Assembly: GCF_020184175.1 (NCBI RefSeq)
Contig: NC_065531.1
Location: 45,033,213-45,097,212, forward strand
Reading direction: 5' to 3'
Length of the DNA: 64,000 bases
From: Aphis gossypii
Lineage: Eukaryota; Arthropoda; Insecta; Hemiptera; Aphididae
Both the position numbers and the translations under genes were made by a program. Below, one piece after another: positions 37,579-50,179 of this stretch. The first letter of the stretch is position 1. Each line of letters begins with the position of its first letter. The notes beneath the pieces were generated by a model, which worked only from the letters and a program-made list of their open reading frames with translations, was not told where the DNA came from and made no database searches.

Positions 37579-37957
37579 CTAAAACCACGGCAATACAAAG
37601 GATAAGAACTTTCATGCATTTGCATATTTTTCTGGAGAACTTTATCGTATGCCTAATATATTTCACAATGTTTGTGATCAAATACTTAAAGTTTTTAGTG
37701 CATATTTTTCATGTTTTGATATTTTGGGGTTTAACCCACATAGTTTTGATTATAAGAGCATATTTTAAACGTATAGTGCATATTTTAATATCGTTAATCA
37801 AAAATGAAGTGCTTCGGTAGATATTTTTCATGAATCAAGGTAAAAAGTTTTATTAAACTGTGAATTTGAATAAAAATTAAAAATTAAATTAAATAGTGTA
37901 GTAATTAAAATGAATAAAATAAAGAAAAACTTTAATATTTTAGTGTAATATAGGCCA

Positions 37958-38552
37958 GTAATTTCTGTTAAGTCATATTTAACTAAAGATTTTTTATTAT
38001 TTGATTCTTCTCACATTATTCAATGAATTATGAGGAATTAAAAAAGACGTGTGATGTCATTGGGCAAAAATATTATTTTTGAAATTTATTTTACTTATAA
38101 ATGTGTAATTTCAATCGTTTAAGGTGATTAAAGAAATTTCATAAATGTTTAGTCATTAAAATTTTAAATAATCTTAAAAGAGATATTTCTGTTAAATAGC
38201 ACGTAATGGCGATTTATCATGATCCATGAGGTGCTATAAAATATTTTTTTAAGATTTTCAATATTTAAAAAACTAAACGTTATAATAAAAATTTGATACT
38301 TTAATCGTCTTAAATCACATGAAAACACACATTTATACTTAAAACAAATTTCAAAAATAAAATTTGAAGGTAAATCGTTGTGTAAAGCGACAAACTTTTA
38401 CACATATAAGATAGGCAATTACGATGAGCCGGTTCCAATGATGTCACGCGTTTCTTTCAATTCTTTTTCAATTTCCTCTTAATTCATTGAATAATGTGAA
38501 AAGAATAAATTAATAAAAAATGTCCAGTTAAATATGACTTAAAGGAAATAAC
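37958..38552. mobile_element. Foldback / long inverted-repeat element (about 595 bp)
   Basis: The two halves are imperfect inverted copies of each other. The outer arms share TTAAGTCATATTTAACT, and both arms contain CACATTATTCAATGAATTA. Similarity continues inward through TTTTTGAAATTTRTTTTA and a TATAAATGTGT block nearly to the centre near 38260. The right arm carries an extra segment of about 65 bp (about 38355-38425) absent from the left. No coding capacity and no clear target duplication. Confidence 0.7.
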
Positions 38553-39156
38553 TTAATATCTAGTAATAAGTAAAAAGTAATATTTAATATTTAAAAAAAA
38601 TTTAAAGAAATATATGCACGTCTGATGATTTTTGCATAAAAGACCTTACTTTATATGAGCTATAGTTATTAATCAAAACAATCAATTACATAATACTTTT
38701 TAATAAAAAGTAAAAACACATAAATTAATAAATTATCATAATATAACTTTAATGGTTTAGAAAATTATCTTTAACAATAATTGTGACCTGCTGTTTTATT
38801 GTTTTAATTAATATATTTTAAATAATTTAAAGATTATAATATTGATTTAATTTTTATAGAGATCGATCTTATTATTATTAATGTTGATATTTCTGGAGAA
38901 TGTTAAACGTCGTAATATAATCTATTTCATACAAACAATAATCTTATTTGGATTATTAAAATGTTTCTGTTTAATACTATATATATTTTATTTATAGTAA
39001 ATATCGGTATTGCTTTAAAAGTTATGGACAATTAAAATATTACCTTTATAATATTTGATTCTGTGAAAATGTACGTTAATCTTACGTTAATTTTATTTTT
39101 AATGAATTACTTATGTGGCTGTATATTATAGTTATATGTACTATGTATAAGACTTA

Positions 39157-39260
39157 CCTTCGTGAATTAGTAGAGTACTGTAGAGCAGGAAAGTATGATT
39201 TATTAATTCATTTTTTGAATGCTTTCGATTAACTTGCGCTCTTATTATATTTTATACATA
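39157..39260 (-). promoter_or_regulatory. Candidate UGT-A promoter and non-coding first exon
   Basis: On the minus strand a TATA-like GTATAAAATATAA (about 39258-39243) is followed about 90 nt later by a strong donor, CACGAAG|GTAAGTC (intron from about 39157). The UGT-A ATG directly follows an acceptor, so a spliced 5' UTR exon is required upstream. This is the best candidate seen. It would give a first intron of about 1.6 kb. Confidence 0.4.
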
Positions 39261-39845
39261 AAACGTGCGAGAGTCACTCACGAAAATATTGCACTAAATG
39301 TGCGCACAAAACTAAAGAAGCTAGGAACGATTAGCACCGGTTTCAGTAAACTCCCACCACTATAAATACTTCTCTGCTCTGGAAATAAATAAATTGGTGA
39401 TCGTTATGCTGTCGAGTTAATACGAAATTGCCGGGACAAAAGTTCAGAACCGATTCAGACAAGCAACAGGTATATTCCGCGAATATACTCATGCAGGAAA
39501 TATAGGAACAGTAACACAAACAAAAATAAAAAATAATTGATTCAATTAAAATTATTTATTTTATAATCTAAATTAAGTCTTCTATATAAATATAAATTAT
39601 ATTTACGTTATAAATTATAATTATCAGTCAAAAACCTGTTCGAATAGATATTAGTGTTGAATTATTTTAATTTTTATCATTAGTTTATGGTTTTAGTTTC
39701 TCTACTAATGTTATAAGTAATGTATAGTAACATTAATTACGTCTATTTCATATTTTGTTATTAATATATATATATTATAATATTACTTCACCTATTTAAT
39801 GATACTTAGTATGTATATTGATCATACATATTTTATTTTAAACAT

Positions 39846-39940
39846 CAGTGTTTCCCAATCTTTTTATTAAAGAGATCCAAAAACTTACTCTGTTGAGTAT
39901 AGGCTATATTATACACTACAAAAAAATTATAATAAATAAT
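39846..39940. mobile_element. hAT-like terminus fragment
   Basis: Begins CAGTGTTTCCCAATC, a common form of hAT (Charlie-like) terminal repeat. No matching right end was found, so it is a partial copy at best. Confidence 0.3.
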
Positions 39941-40001
39941 TATGGAAGAGGCGGGAAAGTGGGTAGTGGGTACCACTCAGCTATACAATATACTGTAGCA
40001 T

Positions 40002-40100
40002 CAGCGTTTCTCAAACTGTAGGTCGCGACCTACTGGTGGGCCAATTCAATGGTCAAGACAATTTTTGGTGGATCATGAGGATTTTATTAATTTCTTAGAG
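40002..40100. mobile_element. hAT-like terminus fragment
   Basis: Begins CAGCGTTTCTCAAACTGTAG and continues with the palindromic GGTCGCGACC block typical of the ends of many hAT elements. No opposite end was found nearby. Confidence 0.45.
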
Positions 40101-42660
40101 TTTAAGATATTTATTATTCATGATATTTTATACAGTATGAACATAGCAGGAAATAAGCACACGCTTCGCGCATACGTCTCAATATTAAAAATGCATTTAT
40201 AAATTATATTCATTACAAACCTATAAACTTTATAGTGTAATAAAGTAATAAGTAATAAAAGTAATAAACAAACTTTGGTTTTTAGAAATACTTACTGTAA
40301 AAGTAAAATCATGTGGATCCCGATAGATTTTCAATGGAAATTTGGGTTGTCATCCTTAAAAAATTGAGATTTGACATTATTGAATAACCATTGTAAATTA
40401 ACAACGGTTATAAACGGAGACGGTCTATGAGACTATAAAATCACTAAATATATTTTTTTGATGTAAAAAAAGTGAGGTGTGACTAAAATCGCATCAAAAG
40501 TTACCTAACCTGACCTGCAGTCATAAACGGGTTTATACTCGGTAATATGAAATACTACAACTACATTAAATAATATTTTATACTTAAATTCCTCAAAAAA
40601 AAAAAAAAAATGTTTTGGACAGATTCAGTCATATAATAAGAAGATTACATACAATTTTAAGGAGCTAGAAAATGATTACTATTTATATTATGTAAATAGA
40701 ATACACATTGAGTTGGTAACAGTTTTTTGACTCTTATTTAATTAATAGATTATTTATTTTATAGAATACAAAAATAACGAGTTTAACAGCAAGCAATTTA
40801 ATGCATTTAAGTATACTAATTATTAAAAATTGAAAGCAAATGGCATGCACCATTTACTAAAACGGTAATATTTCAGATAACATGATATTTTTGAATGTCA
40901 AAGGGATAAATTTTAGCGGTTTTAGATGGATTACAAATTGGTTTTTGATGATTATAAATTATTACAAATGATAATAAATGATTACCGCCAACTTTTAATT
41001 ACCTGTAAGTCGAACTTCCATAATGTCATGCTGCGATAACGTCACTACAGCACTTCCACATAAACGCTTTGATTTGAGTAGTTGTGAGTGGGGATTACAA
41101 TTTTTCGTTTTGTGGTTACAAATGATTACACATGATATTACATAGTTTGACATTAATTAGTTTATATATTTAATAAGTGGAGGTACCAGATTTATCCACC
41201 CAAAAAAAAAACATATTTTACCAATGACTGAGTCACATGCATATGTGTAGTTAGGGGTATGTTATTACCTATACTTTAATAGTATAAAATATATTATCGG
41301 CTATTGCATATTCGCATGATATTACAATCGATTCTCGGCAATTCGAAATTCTCAATATTTTGCACACACACAATTCCCCTTCAAATCAATAATATATAAT
41401 AACATTAATAACAATAACTCTTAATGTTTACATAATTGAAAATTGAAGTAAGTAAGCATCAGGTATGTATGTATATTGTATATTATTGTAGTTTCTTTAA
41501 TGTTAACTACTAAATTAAAGTTAACTTTTTTAACTTTTTTAAGATAACTTGAAATTTTTAGTAAGTTGAATTTTTTTCCTCCGTGAACTTAGAATTACCC
41601 AGAGTCGACTGTATTATGAATATTATCACTTAGCTGCTTCCAACCAAGTCTATGGAGCCGCCAATGGGTAGAGAGTGCGACTTATACTAGTATAGAAATA
41701 ATATATTAATATGTTTATAATTACTAATCGACAATAGCGACCGACAACAGCGCACGTATACGTAATTAATTTTAATAATAAATTACTGCTATACTAATAT
41801 TTTACCGTATTGACGATGCTGCCAGTAGTCCAAAAAACGTACATAAAAACGCAAATCATGCGTACCCACACACACATACACAAACACATTTATGTGTCTT
41901 TGCTTATAAGTTATAATGAACTTATTCAGAATAGCTAGGAGTATAAAATTAATTTTTTTTTTTTTTAGGGAGTGCGATCGTTCCGTCGTCTAAATCACTG
42001 TCATCGACGATAAACTTGCACGTTTACGATATGTGTGTATAATACTATAATATAATATATCATATACTTAAGGACTATATTATGTACCGATATTTATATT
42101 ATAACACAAACACCTTTGATGTCAGACATTGGTAGACAGTGGTCACTTCTTACTGGTTAGTACGAAACTTACTTATGAGTTATGAGGTAGATAAAAAATG
42201 ATTAGTTTTAGAACCAATAGGCGAATTCACAGAATAAGATATGTTTTAATATTGTAATTAATTGACCTTACATCATAATTTACACGTTAGATATGATATT
42301 TATTTAAACACAACAATTCGTCAAATTAACTTCAATACAAAATTAATATTTATTTAGAGATAGCTATCTCATTAGTGAGATTCATTATTTAATATTCTAA
42401 TTATATTACATTTTTATTTATTAGTATGTAGGTAATAATATATTACCTATTCGTAAATAACTTATATCATCAATACATAATTTATAACACGTGTTCACTT
42501 TAACAATAACTATCGACCATCCCCGCAACTATCAGACGTGGGTACTAAAAATTTTGATTGGTATGGAATTGAAATTATTTAATACATTCGTATTTATTGT
42601 GAACTCTGAAATCATATCGATCTTATATACATGCGTACACGTGAAATTTATGTCTCGTAC
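40101..42660. other. Intergenic DNA between UGT-A and UGT-B
   Basis: No exon-like frames. Around 40920-41150 short words such as GATTACAAAT and AAATGATTAC recur, suggesting repeat-derived sequence, but no element ends were found. Confidence 0.45.
42593..42598 (-). terminator. Candidate poly(A) signal of UGT-B
   Basis: First AATAAA on the minus strand after the UGT-B stop, about 305 nt beyond it and about 65 nt beyond the MITE. Using it would place the whole MITE in the 3' UTR. Confidence 0.45.
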
Positions 42661-42663
42661 ACG

Positions 42664-42876
42664 CAGTGGCGTGACGAATTTTACATTTTCCAAGGGCTAG
42701 TCAAAGTCTAGTATTTCACCCGATAAAGACATTTAAAGTAAAATTGTTATTTACCTGTCGTAGTAAATACCAAAATACCCACTAGTTGGTACTAAATTCT
42801 TAAACAGCCACCCTTAACTTTTTAAAAAGCCCAGAGACGACTATACCATTGGATTATCCTATTCGCCTCGCCACTG
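42664..42876. mobile_element. hAT-like MITE with perfect 8-bp target duplication, in the predicted UGT-B 3' UTR
   Basis: 213 bp flanked on both sides by CGTACACG (42656-42663 and 42877-42884). Terminal inverted repeats are CAGTGGCGTGACGAA and CAGTGGCGAGGCGAA. No coding capacity. It begins 26 bp past the UGT-B stop codon. Confidence 0.9.
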
Positions 42877-42902
42877 CGTACACGTACTCGTATACTTGTT
42901 CA

Positions 42903-43170
42903 TCATTTCACGGCGGACGGAATGGATTTGTTGAACACCGCGTGCGCGATGGCGCGCTTCAGGAACCATAGTATCAGCAACGCCGTTGTCAGTGCAACAC
43001 ATATGTCCAACATGAAGTGGCTAGTCCACGACGAGTCGGCCGACAAAGGCCGGATGTTGGCTTCAGTACCGTGTCGAATCAAATACTCGACCCAGTAGAC
43101 GACGGATTCGGAGGGCGTCATGGGGCGGTCTCGGAACAGGGACGACACCCGTTTGGCGTTTTCCGAAAAA
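42903..43170 (-). CDS. UGT-B coding exon 4 (membrane anchor)
   Basis: 268 nt from acceptor TTTCTTTCAG|TTTTTC to TGA. It encodes FSENAKRVSSLFRDRPMTPS, the conserved EYL region, the transmembrane helix and a short basic tail. Confidence 0.9.
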
Positions 43171-46100
43171 CTGAAAGAAAAAACACACACGTGCGTGTAA
43201 GAAACATATAACAATATAAAATTAAACATTACAAAAAATATATTATGGTAAATGTCGAATTGTAGGTGTGTTTATAGTGTAGGACGTAGGTATATACCTA
43301 CATTTCTTTTATGTATATAATACGACCGACACAATATACCTGCACTCTGCAGGGGTAAAACGAAATGGTTGGTCTACAATCCACCTATGATAGGTGGATT
43401 TAGACTGGGCTACAGTAGCTACGCATTGTCCCCACCTCCCAAATATATGTGTACGATAGACCTCCAAATCAATTTTCACAAATTAAAATATTTATTTTAA
43501 GTGCCTATGTATTTTTAGCATATCCTTTTAGATATTTCTTTTAACTAATATTTATAAAATAAATAGATTCACAAATATTATATTACATAATATGGTTAGC
43601 AGCGGCTAATAAAATATATTTGATTACTATTGTACATACAAACCTATATTACTATATAAACATATTATATTATAACTTATAAGCAATTTTCATAACACAC
43701 CACAAAACACAAAGTTATATTGCTGCATAATTCCAACTTCCTCTCTTTCAATATTATATAATAACATGTTACATAATTGCAATATATATTATTTTTTTTT
43801 TTAATAAATTAAGATTATTATTATTATTTATCACTATTCACTATAGTATAAAAATATACCGCTGTATTCCTGACTTTCTGTTTAATAATCTACAGTAGTA
43901 CAACAGTAAGTACTTAAATCAGCTTACTAAACCACATTTTATAGTTAGGCGTTGTGCCGATATTATTCGGTTATTTTTTGTGTGCAGATTGAGTTATCGT
44001 ATCACCATCGCAGCGTTTTCAGTTTGGTTTTGTTTGACGACTATGATACTCGAGGGGTCCCCGAAACACGTGACCAAATACCGAAGGTGAAGGGTGCAAA
44101 AATAACGACATCGCACCCATACAATGTTAACGGGGTGCGTTCAATATTGTTTTACGCCGACGCTATTATATGATATAATAAATTGATAATATATATTAAT
44201 AATATATGAATCTATTTGGGACTACGGAGGGCTTATTTACACCTCCCCGATGTATACGAGAATTAATCTTTTATACGCACCGTTTGAATGCTTGTTTAGT
44301 GTTATACGTTAATAGTTAGTAGATATAGATAGGTAGGTACCGAACTATTCGAAAACGAAATAATACTTCTATATTTTATACGAGTTGCTTACAGTTAAAT
44401 TTAATTTTTACTAAAATAAACTCTTATTTTTTACTTTTAAGAGTAATAATTATCACGATCAAAATAATAATAACTATTATATAAAAACATAAGAAAAATA
44501 ACACTTCATGCGATGTAACATTATTTCTATTAGTACGTAAACAAATATTAATAAAATATTAAACTATATATAGATAGGTAAGCATATCAAAATATGTCAA
44601 TATTGATGCTGGTACGTGATTCATTGACGTTCATCTATTGAGTAACCATTAGCCACTGGTAGGTATACGTTATTCTCAGTTCATTTACTTAAACAAATTA
44701 ATTTTATACTAAACGGAAGCTTATACCATGATATTTACTCCTTTAAACATATTTAACGCTTTGGCACGAATGGAGTTAATTTTAATAGCTTTTACCCACG
44801 CATCATGTAAGATGCGGATACATATACCACCATGAATGATGAAACACGTGTATTATTTATGAATTAAGGTTATCGTCTGCTAAACATTACTAATAAGACA
44901 AATACACCACACAGTAGTGATTTTAGTGAAACTTCAAAGGAAGACAGGGGATGAATTAAATTAAAGTAAAAAAAGGATATGCTAAATAATTGTTTTTATC
45001 TTCTTGCTTTAAATTTTAAAACTTTTATATTAACCTATTGATAACTATCATAAATTATTATTTTTTAATATTTATACATTATTAAAAAGAACTCACAAAG
45101 TCCCAAGGGCGACCGTATCTATCAAAACCATCACTGATAAGGTAAAATGTACGTTATTCTTGAAACAAAATAATAAGTTAGACCGAATAAGTTGTTTTAA
45201 TTTGACAAATATTTTGTCTTTGTTATTAATTAATATATCTATTATGACAGATTTATTGATGTAGATTTCCATCTATTACTAAAATAAGATTTAATAAATG
45301 TAAATAGCCTACATAAACTTTTCTTAGATACATATCATAAGCTAAATTACCTAATAAATTATATTAAGAAATATTAATAATGCTATATAATATAAATATG
45401 ATTTAAGAATTATATGAGCGATAATTAGATATCAGTGATATCACATATTTTTATACATTTAAAATATATAAATATTACAAACACCAACCTAATTGACTCT
45501 GACAGACAATTTTAGCATATCTTTTTTTTTTTTTTTTTATTTAAATAATGATGATTTATTAATGTATTATATTTGTAAAACCACCGATAAAATTAATCTA
45601 GTTAGTATTGATAGTACCTTTGATCTTTGATTAATCGGTTTATGGCTTCATATAGTGTTGTTCGAGTCAAGTTATTGATTTCCATAGACAAAGCCATACC
45701 GAGGTCCACTAGGTTTTGAATGTTTCTCGGCTGATCGTAAAATAACGGCATGCCAAGTACTGGAACTCCCGCGCTTACAGTTTCATATATTCCACTCATT
45801 CCACCATGACTTATGAACAATTTTACATTTGGATGTTCTAAAAATTCAACGTTTAAAACGGATTTAAAAATTCATCATTAATATACTCAATCAAATGCTT
45901 TGATGAAACGTTTCGGCTGATAATTTTTTATATAATGATAGGTACATTTTTTAAAAATTTTCGTGGCTTTACATATTTATGTATTACTAAAAATTTTAAT
46001 TTAAAATCGTAACACGTTTTTTTAATCTCTCTCATCGACTCGTCTGCATTTATCCAAATAAGTATTATTGAATTTTATGAATAAAATTTTGAAATTTCTA

Positions 46101-48262
46101 CCGTAGTACTATACACAAATTATAGTTCACTGAAATATTATTTCATTGGGAAATGCTGTAATGATTTAAATAATTGAAACGATGTAGATTGGATTCTAAA
46201 TTATTACCTAATATTCAATAAGTTTAGTTATCAATATAATTAACGATAAATTTTAATTAATATAACAAATATGAATAACTCTAAGTATATTTATTTAACT
46301 CACGTAATATAGCACGTTGCGGTAACCATTTATACAACATCACATTTTCTGGCTTATCGGGCATGTGATCGTTCTCGTACTTCCAAATAATCGTTTGGGG
46401 AAGTTGGCTAAACACGATTTTAAACGCTTTTAATACATTAGCGGGTAGTGTATCCATAGCCACCAAAGAACCAAAAGTAAATACTATTACGCCAAATTCA
46501 TTGCTCTTGTCCAGCACATCTGATAAATCCTCCAAGAAAATAATATATATTCAAATAATTAACAAAAACACTTTTAATATAATTTTGAAAACATTAGAAC
46601 TATTTTGTAAAACTATCCGTATTATTATTGTAGTTAATGTAGTGAAGCTGTTTTTTTTTTTTTAAAAGAGCTAAAGATTGAAAAAGTTCATATAATTTAT
46701 TTGGTTTTTATGGACCTGACTAGACGCTTTTTTCACAAAAATATGATCAGTGTTTATTACGTGAAAAGTTATTAAATGCAACACAGTTACCGTGCAGTAA
46801 ATAGAATCAAAATAGGTACTCGTTACGTATTAATAATATAAATTGGTGTAGATACAACATGTTGTATTCGGCCGATGTGACACAATATTACAACAAAAAT
46901 GCTATAATGTTAAAAATAACGTTATAAAAATTAAATATGTGGTGTCAATGGAAAATGGTCTAAATCTAAAAAGACGTAATACACATCATATTATGTATGT
47001 GATTATAATAATTATTAATAATTTAAAATTGTAAAGGAACAAAACTATGGAAGTGTCACGAATGCAGATTTTTAAAAAACTATAGTGAATATAATAGACC
47101 AAAAGCAAATAAATCAAATCAAAATTGTTTGTACTTCAGTAACCTAACTCATAGTTTACAAGTAAATCGAAGAAGATTTTGGAAATCTGTAAATTCGTAA
47201 ATTAAGGCTATATAATATGACCGGGAGAGCTAGTTTTAAACTATACACTCCTACTAACACTTTGTCCGAATTTCACCGGACAACCAATTCGGAAATCAAA
47301 CTCTACAAAACTTACTGATTTCCTGCGTAGTTTGGACAAAGCGAAGTATTTTTTTTATACAGGTATAAACCTGCAGTATAACACGGTACTCGAACGACTC
47401 GACGACGGGCGGGCGATGATGAGACACTTACTCCGGGAAGCGGTTCGAGCGGCCGGTTCAGGTGTATGCCGCCAATTTCCAGGACGTTGGGTCCGATCGG
47501 CCGGGCCGGTTCTATCGAGTGGTGAGTGTTGACGAACAACATGGTGTGCCGGTGCTCCGGCCACCGGCGGTCGCGGCCCGCGTCGTTGTACCACCGCACT
47601 AGTGCGGTGTGAGCGTACACCAGTGCGTTGGCCAGCCGGTGGCCGAACGTCGCGGGTGTCGGCCGGTCGGCGAGCAGGGCGCCCAGGTACGACGGGTGGT
47701 CGGGGGCGCCCGTGGCCACCGGCATCCAGTTGACGGTCGGGGACGGGACCACGTAGACGGCCGGCAAGCCCAGCCTGTCCGGCAGCGCGGACATGCACTC
47801 CGAGTGCAGCGACTCCATGACGACGGCGTCGAACTCGCTCGCGCCGCCGCCGTTCAGTATGCCCTGCATTTCCGGCATGTCGGAAATGTACTCGCACACT
47901 CGCTGCGCCCGGGCGGTGGCCTGTCCCACCATGAACGCGTTCGACCGGAAGATTCTCATCACGTGCGCGTATTTCACGTCCCTGGCCGTTTGCAGTAGTC
48001 CGCCGGCCAGCGACGACGACATGTCCACGTGCGTGTAGTTGGGATGCGCGGCCAACCGGTCGGTGGCCGGATGCACGGCCGTGCACACCACCTCGTGCCC
48101 GGCGGCCAACAAGCTCTCCAGCACGGCTGACATGACCGTCCAATGGCTGTATCCGGGGCTGGGCTCGCACGCCAAGATCCGGTGACCAGCGATCGTCGAC
48201 AAGCAGCCGATCGACCACAGCAGCGAACCGACGACGACCGAACGGATTGCTCCGGAACGCAT
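42903..48262 (-). CDS. UDP-glycosyltransferase UGT-B, 4 coding exons, complete (514 aa)
   Basis: Predicted ER-membrane UDP-glycosyltransferase of unknown substrate. The join is 48262-47432, 46529-46304, 45837-45618, 43170-42903; the frame is intact. It has a signal peptide (about 1-26), then GHRILACEPSPGYSHW (H40, expected catalytic base), FDAVVMESLHSECM and GGIHLNRPLEPLPG. Its donor domain carries the UGT signature from KWLPQRAIL through SHGG (362-365) to DQPRN (387-391). The FRDRPMTPSESVVYWVEYLI block precedes the membrane helix (about 478-500) and the tail ending SIPSAVK. The last three introns sit exactly where those of UGT-A do, but the UGT-A intron after PWET is absent. Exon 1 is strikingly GC-rich compared with exons 2-4. 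The first half is divergent from UGT-A and UGT-C, so the acceptor probably differs. An acceptor 3 nt before ATG implies a non-coding 5' exon. Confidence 0.9.
43372..43405. repeat. Hairpin-forming inverted repeat in UGT-B intron 3
   Basis: GTCTA, a bulged C and AATCCACCT pair with AGGTGGATT and TAGAC around a 5-nt loop: a 14-bp stem with one bulge, in a locally GC-richer patch. Function unknown. Confidence 0.6.
45618..45837 (-). CDS. UGT-B coding exon 3 (signature motif)
   Basis: 220 nt between acceptor TTTTTAG|AACATC and donor CAAAG|GTACTA. It encodes HPNVKLFISHGGMSGIYETV and FYDQPRN. Same length and phase as UGT-A exon 4. Confidence 0.9.
46304..46529 (-). CDS. UGT-B coding exon 2
   Basis: 226 nt between acceptor TTGGAG|GATTTA (weak pyrimidine tract) and donor ATATTAC|GTGAGT. 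It encodes DLSDVLDKSNEFGVIVFTFG through KWLPQRAIL. Same length and phase as UGT-A exon 3. Confidence 0.85.
47432..48262 (-). CDS. UGT-B coding exon 1
   Basis: 277 codons from ATG at 48262, just after TTTTTTTTCAG|AAC, to donor CCCGGA|GTAAGT (phase 0). It encodes the whole acceptor-binding half. The frame stays open both upstream to 48382 and downstream into the intron. Both extensions are rejected on splice evidence. Confidence 0.9.
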
Positions 48263-48264
48263 GT

Positions 48265-50179
48265 TCTGAAAAAAAAAACGATTCACACACGCTTTATATA
48301 GATTATTATTTTCCTTATTTTTTGGTTCTACCGTTTGCAGCAAGACCGCGATGCCTATTTCGGAATTACTGTTTAACATCATACATTTTGTACTGTATAG
48401 AAAAACTGAAGTTTTTTATTCATTCGGCAACAGAGTAAAAAAATTCTATTTTCCGAGTAATAAGTTTTGTTCTAATAATGACGGTATAACGAGTAGCCAC
48501 TAGCCAGTATACAGATAACTTGCAAATTGATTTCTCAAACGATTTTTGTTATTATTCAAAAAATATTAATCGTCAACATTTAAAACATTCTACAATAATT
48601 TAAATTTCCGTTTTCCATACACAATTTGTTTTTTAAAAACTTAAGATTAATTTTAAGTTATTTAATAGCACTTGAAATTATTGAATTTTTATTTATAGGT
48701 ATAATATTATATTGATAAAAATGTTATGCTTACATTTAAAAACAATATTTCTTATAAGTTGTGCCTATAGTAATTAAAAAATATCTACATAATAAAGGCA
48801 TATTTTTTAAAGGCTTGAAATTTTCTAACTACTTCGAAGATTAAACATTGGAAAAAATCACTAAAATTTACAAATTATTTAGTACCTAGCTAAAAATATA
48901 TAAGATTTAAATTTAATATAGCTATAGCTTGAAAGTTTAATGCAAAATTTCTTATAAGTAGTTTTTACAGAAACCTAAAGATATCTAAAATACACAATAT
49001 TTTTTTCTATAAACATAAAACGTATATTTAAAATATTCAAAGTATACCTATAAAATTAATTTATAATCTAATCTTATTTTATTGATAAATATTAAATAGT
49101 GTATTTTAAAGAGTTATAAACAGAGATTTAAAATGTTATAATATTGAAATTTAATAATCTTACCTTAAAATGTTATCGTGCTGGATATGAAAATAAACAA
49201 TCTGAATTCCAAGAAAAAAGTGGTGAATTGTATAGAATATTTTTTTCTTTCATTTAATGTAAGTAATATTTTATTTGGTTTTATGGTTAAGCATACACTG
49301 AATAGGAACCTAATACAATATTATTAATCAGTAGTATTTTACTGATTTTTTAATATTTATGAGGGAGTATTAAGGCTATCATTGATAGATTAGATAAATC
49401 TATTTTTTAAATTTATTTAATATAAAATTTTTAAGTTTGAAAATTTTAAATGATTGATTGTGTAATATTATGTAAACAAAATAGTATAGCAATATTATTT
49501 TGGTATTACAAACGATCGTACAGTATATTATTACCAAGTTGTAATATATTTAACTGATTAAAAACATGCTAGCTTGATAAAATTGTATGCTTGCGTACGT
49601 ATTCGTAATCGTAAAATACCTATAATCACATGGTCCTAGTTGACCCCATGCACTTCGTTACCCGTTAAAAAATGCCAACTCTATAAAATGATTCAAACAT
49701 TATTTAATTTGTTATTTAATATTTGGATTAATGGTGTTCAAAACTTAAACATTTTCATTGACCGTTTTGAATCTCAAAAAACTTGTGCAAGTACCACTTT
49801 AAAATGCGAATTTTGAAAAAAAATTTCTTATTGCATACTAACTTTATGATACAAATATAGGCACCATGTTAACTGCAAACCTCGATCTATCATTATTTAG
49901 GTTCTACGTTTATCAGTCAATGAGTTAGTCAGGTTATACTATAGCGATTCTACACGGCATTGCCCGCAAGACCGTCTCGTGATTATTCGAGCAGTATATT
50001 ATCAGATAGGCCAGCGAGGTGTATACGTAAGTTAATAATTTCCAACTCCTAAGTTTCAAAGTTACACAAATTTTTTTTTTACTTAATCCAACCTACGGCG
50101 GATAAAATGATGTGCCATCTTTTATTTTTTTATGTAGCTGGTTGAACAATCTGATTTATGTATCGACACATTTACTTTT
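48265..50179. other. Upstream region of UGT-B and left flank of the satellite
   Basis: A minus-strand donor-like site, TTTTAAG|GTAAGAT near 49163, could belong to the required non-coding first exon of UGT-B; the evidence is weak. The rest is AT-rich with no gene. Sequence at about 49800-49835 faintly resembles the satellite's A/T block. Confidence 0.4.

Noticed and set aside
47312..47431. Downstream extension of UGT-B exon 1
   Set aside because: The frame is open but passes a strong GTAAGT donor at the exact position of the conserved UGT intron. The sequence beyond has no UGT similarity.
47355..48290. 311-codon second frame across UGT-B exon 1
   Set aside because: Out-of-frame shadow rich in Arg/Gly/His. 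The other frame carries the UGT motifs.
48263..48382. Upstream in-frame extension of UGT-B
   Set aside because: A good acceptor (TTTTTTTTCAG) lies 3 nt before the ATG at 48262, and the next residues form a signal peptide. The upstream part has no family similarity.
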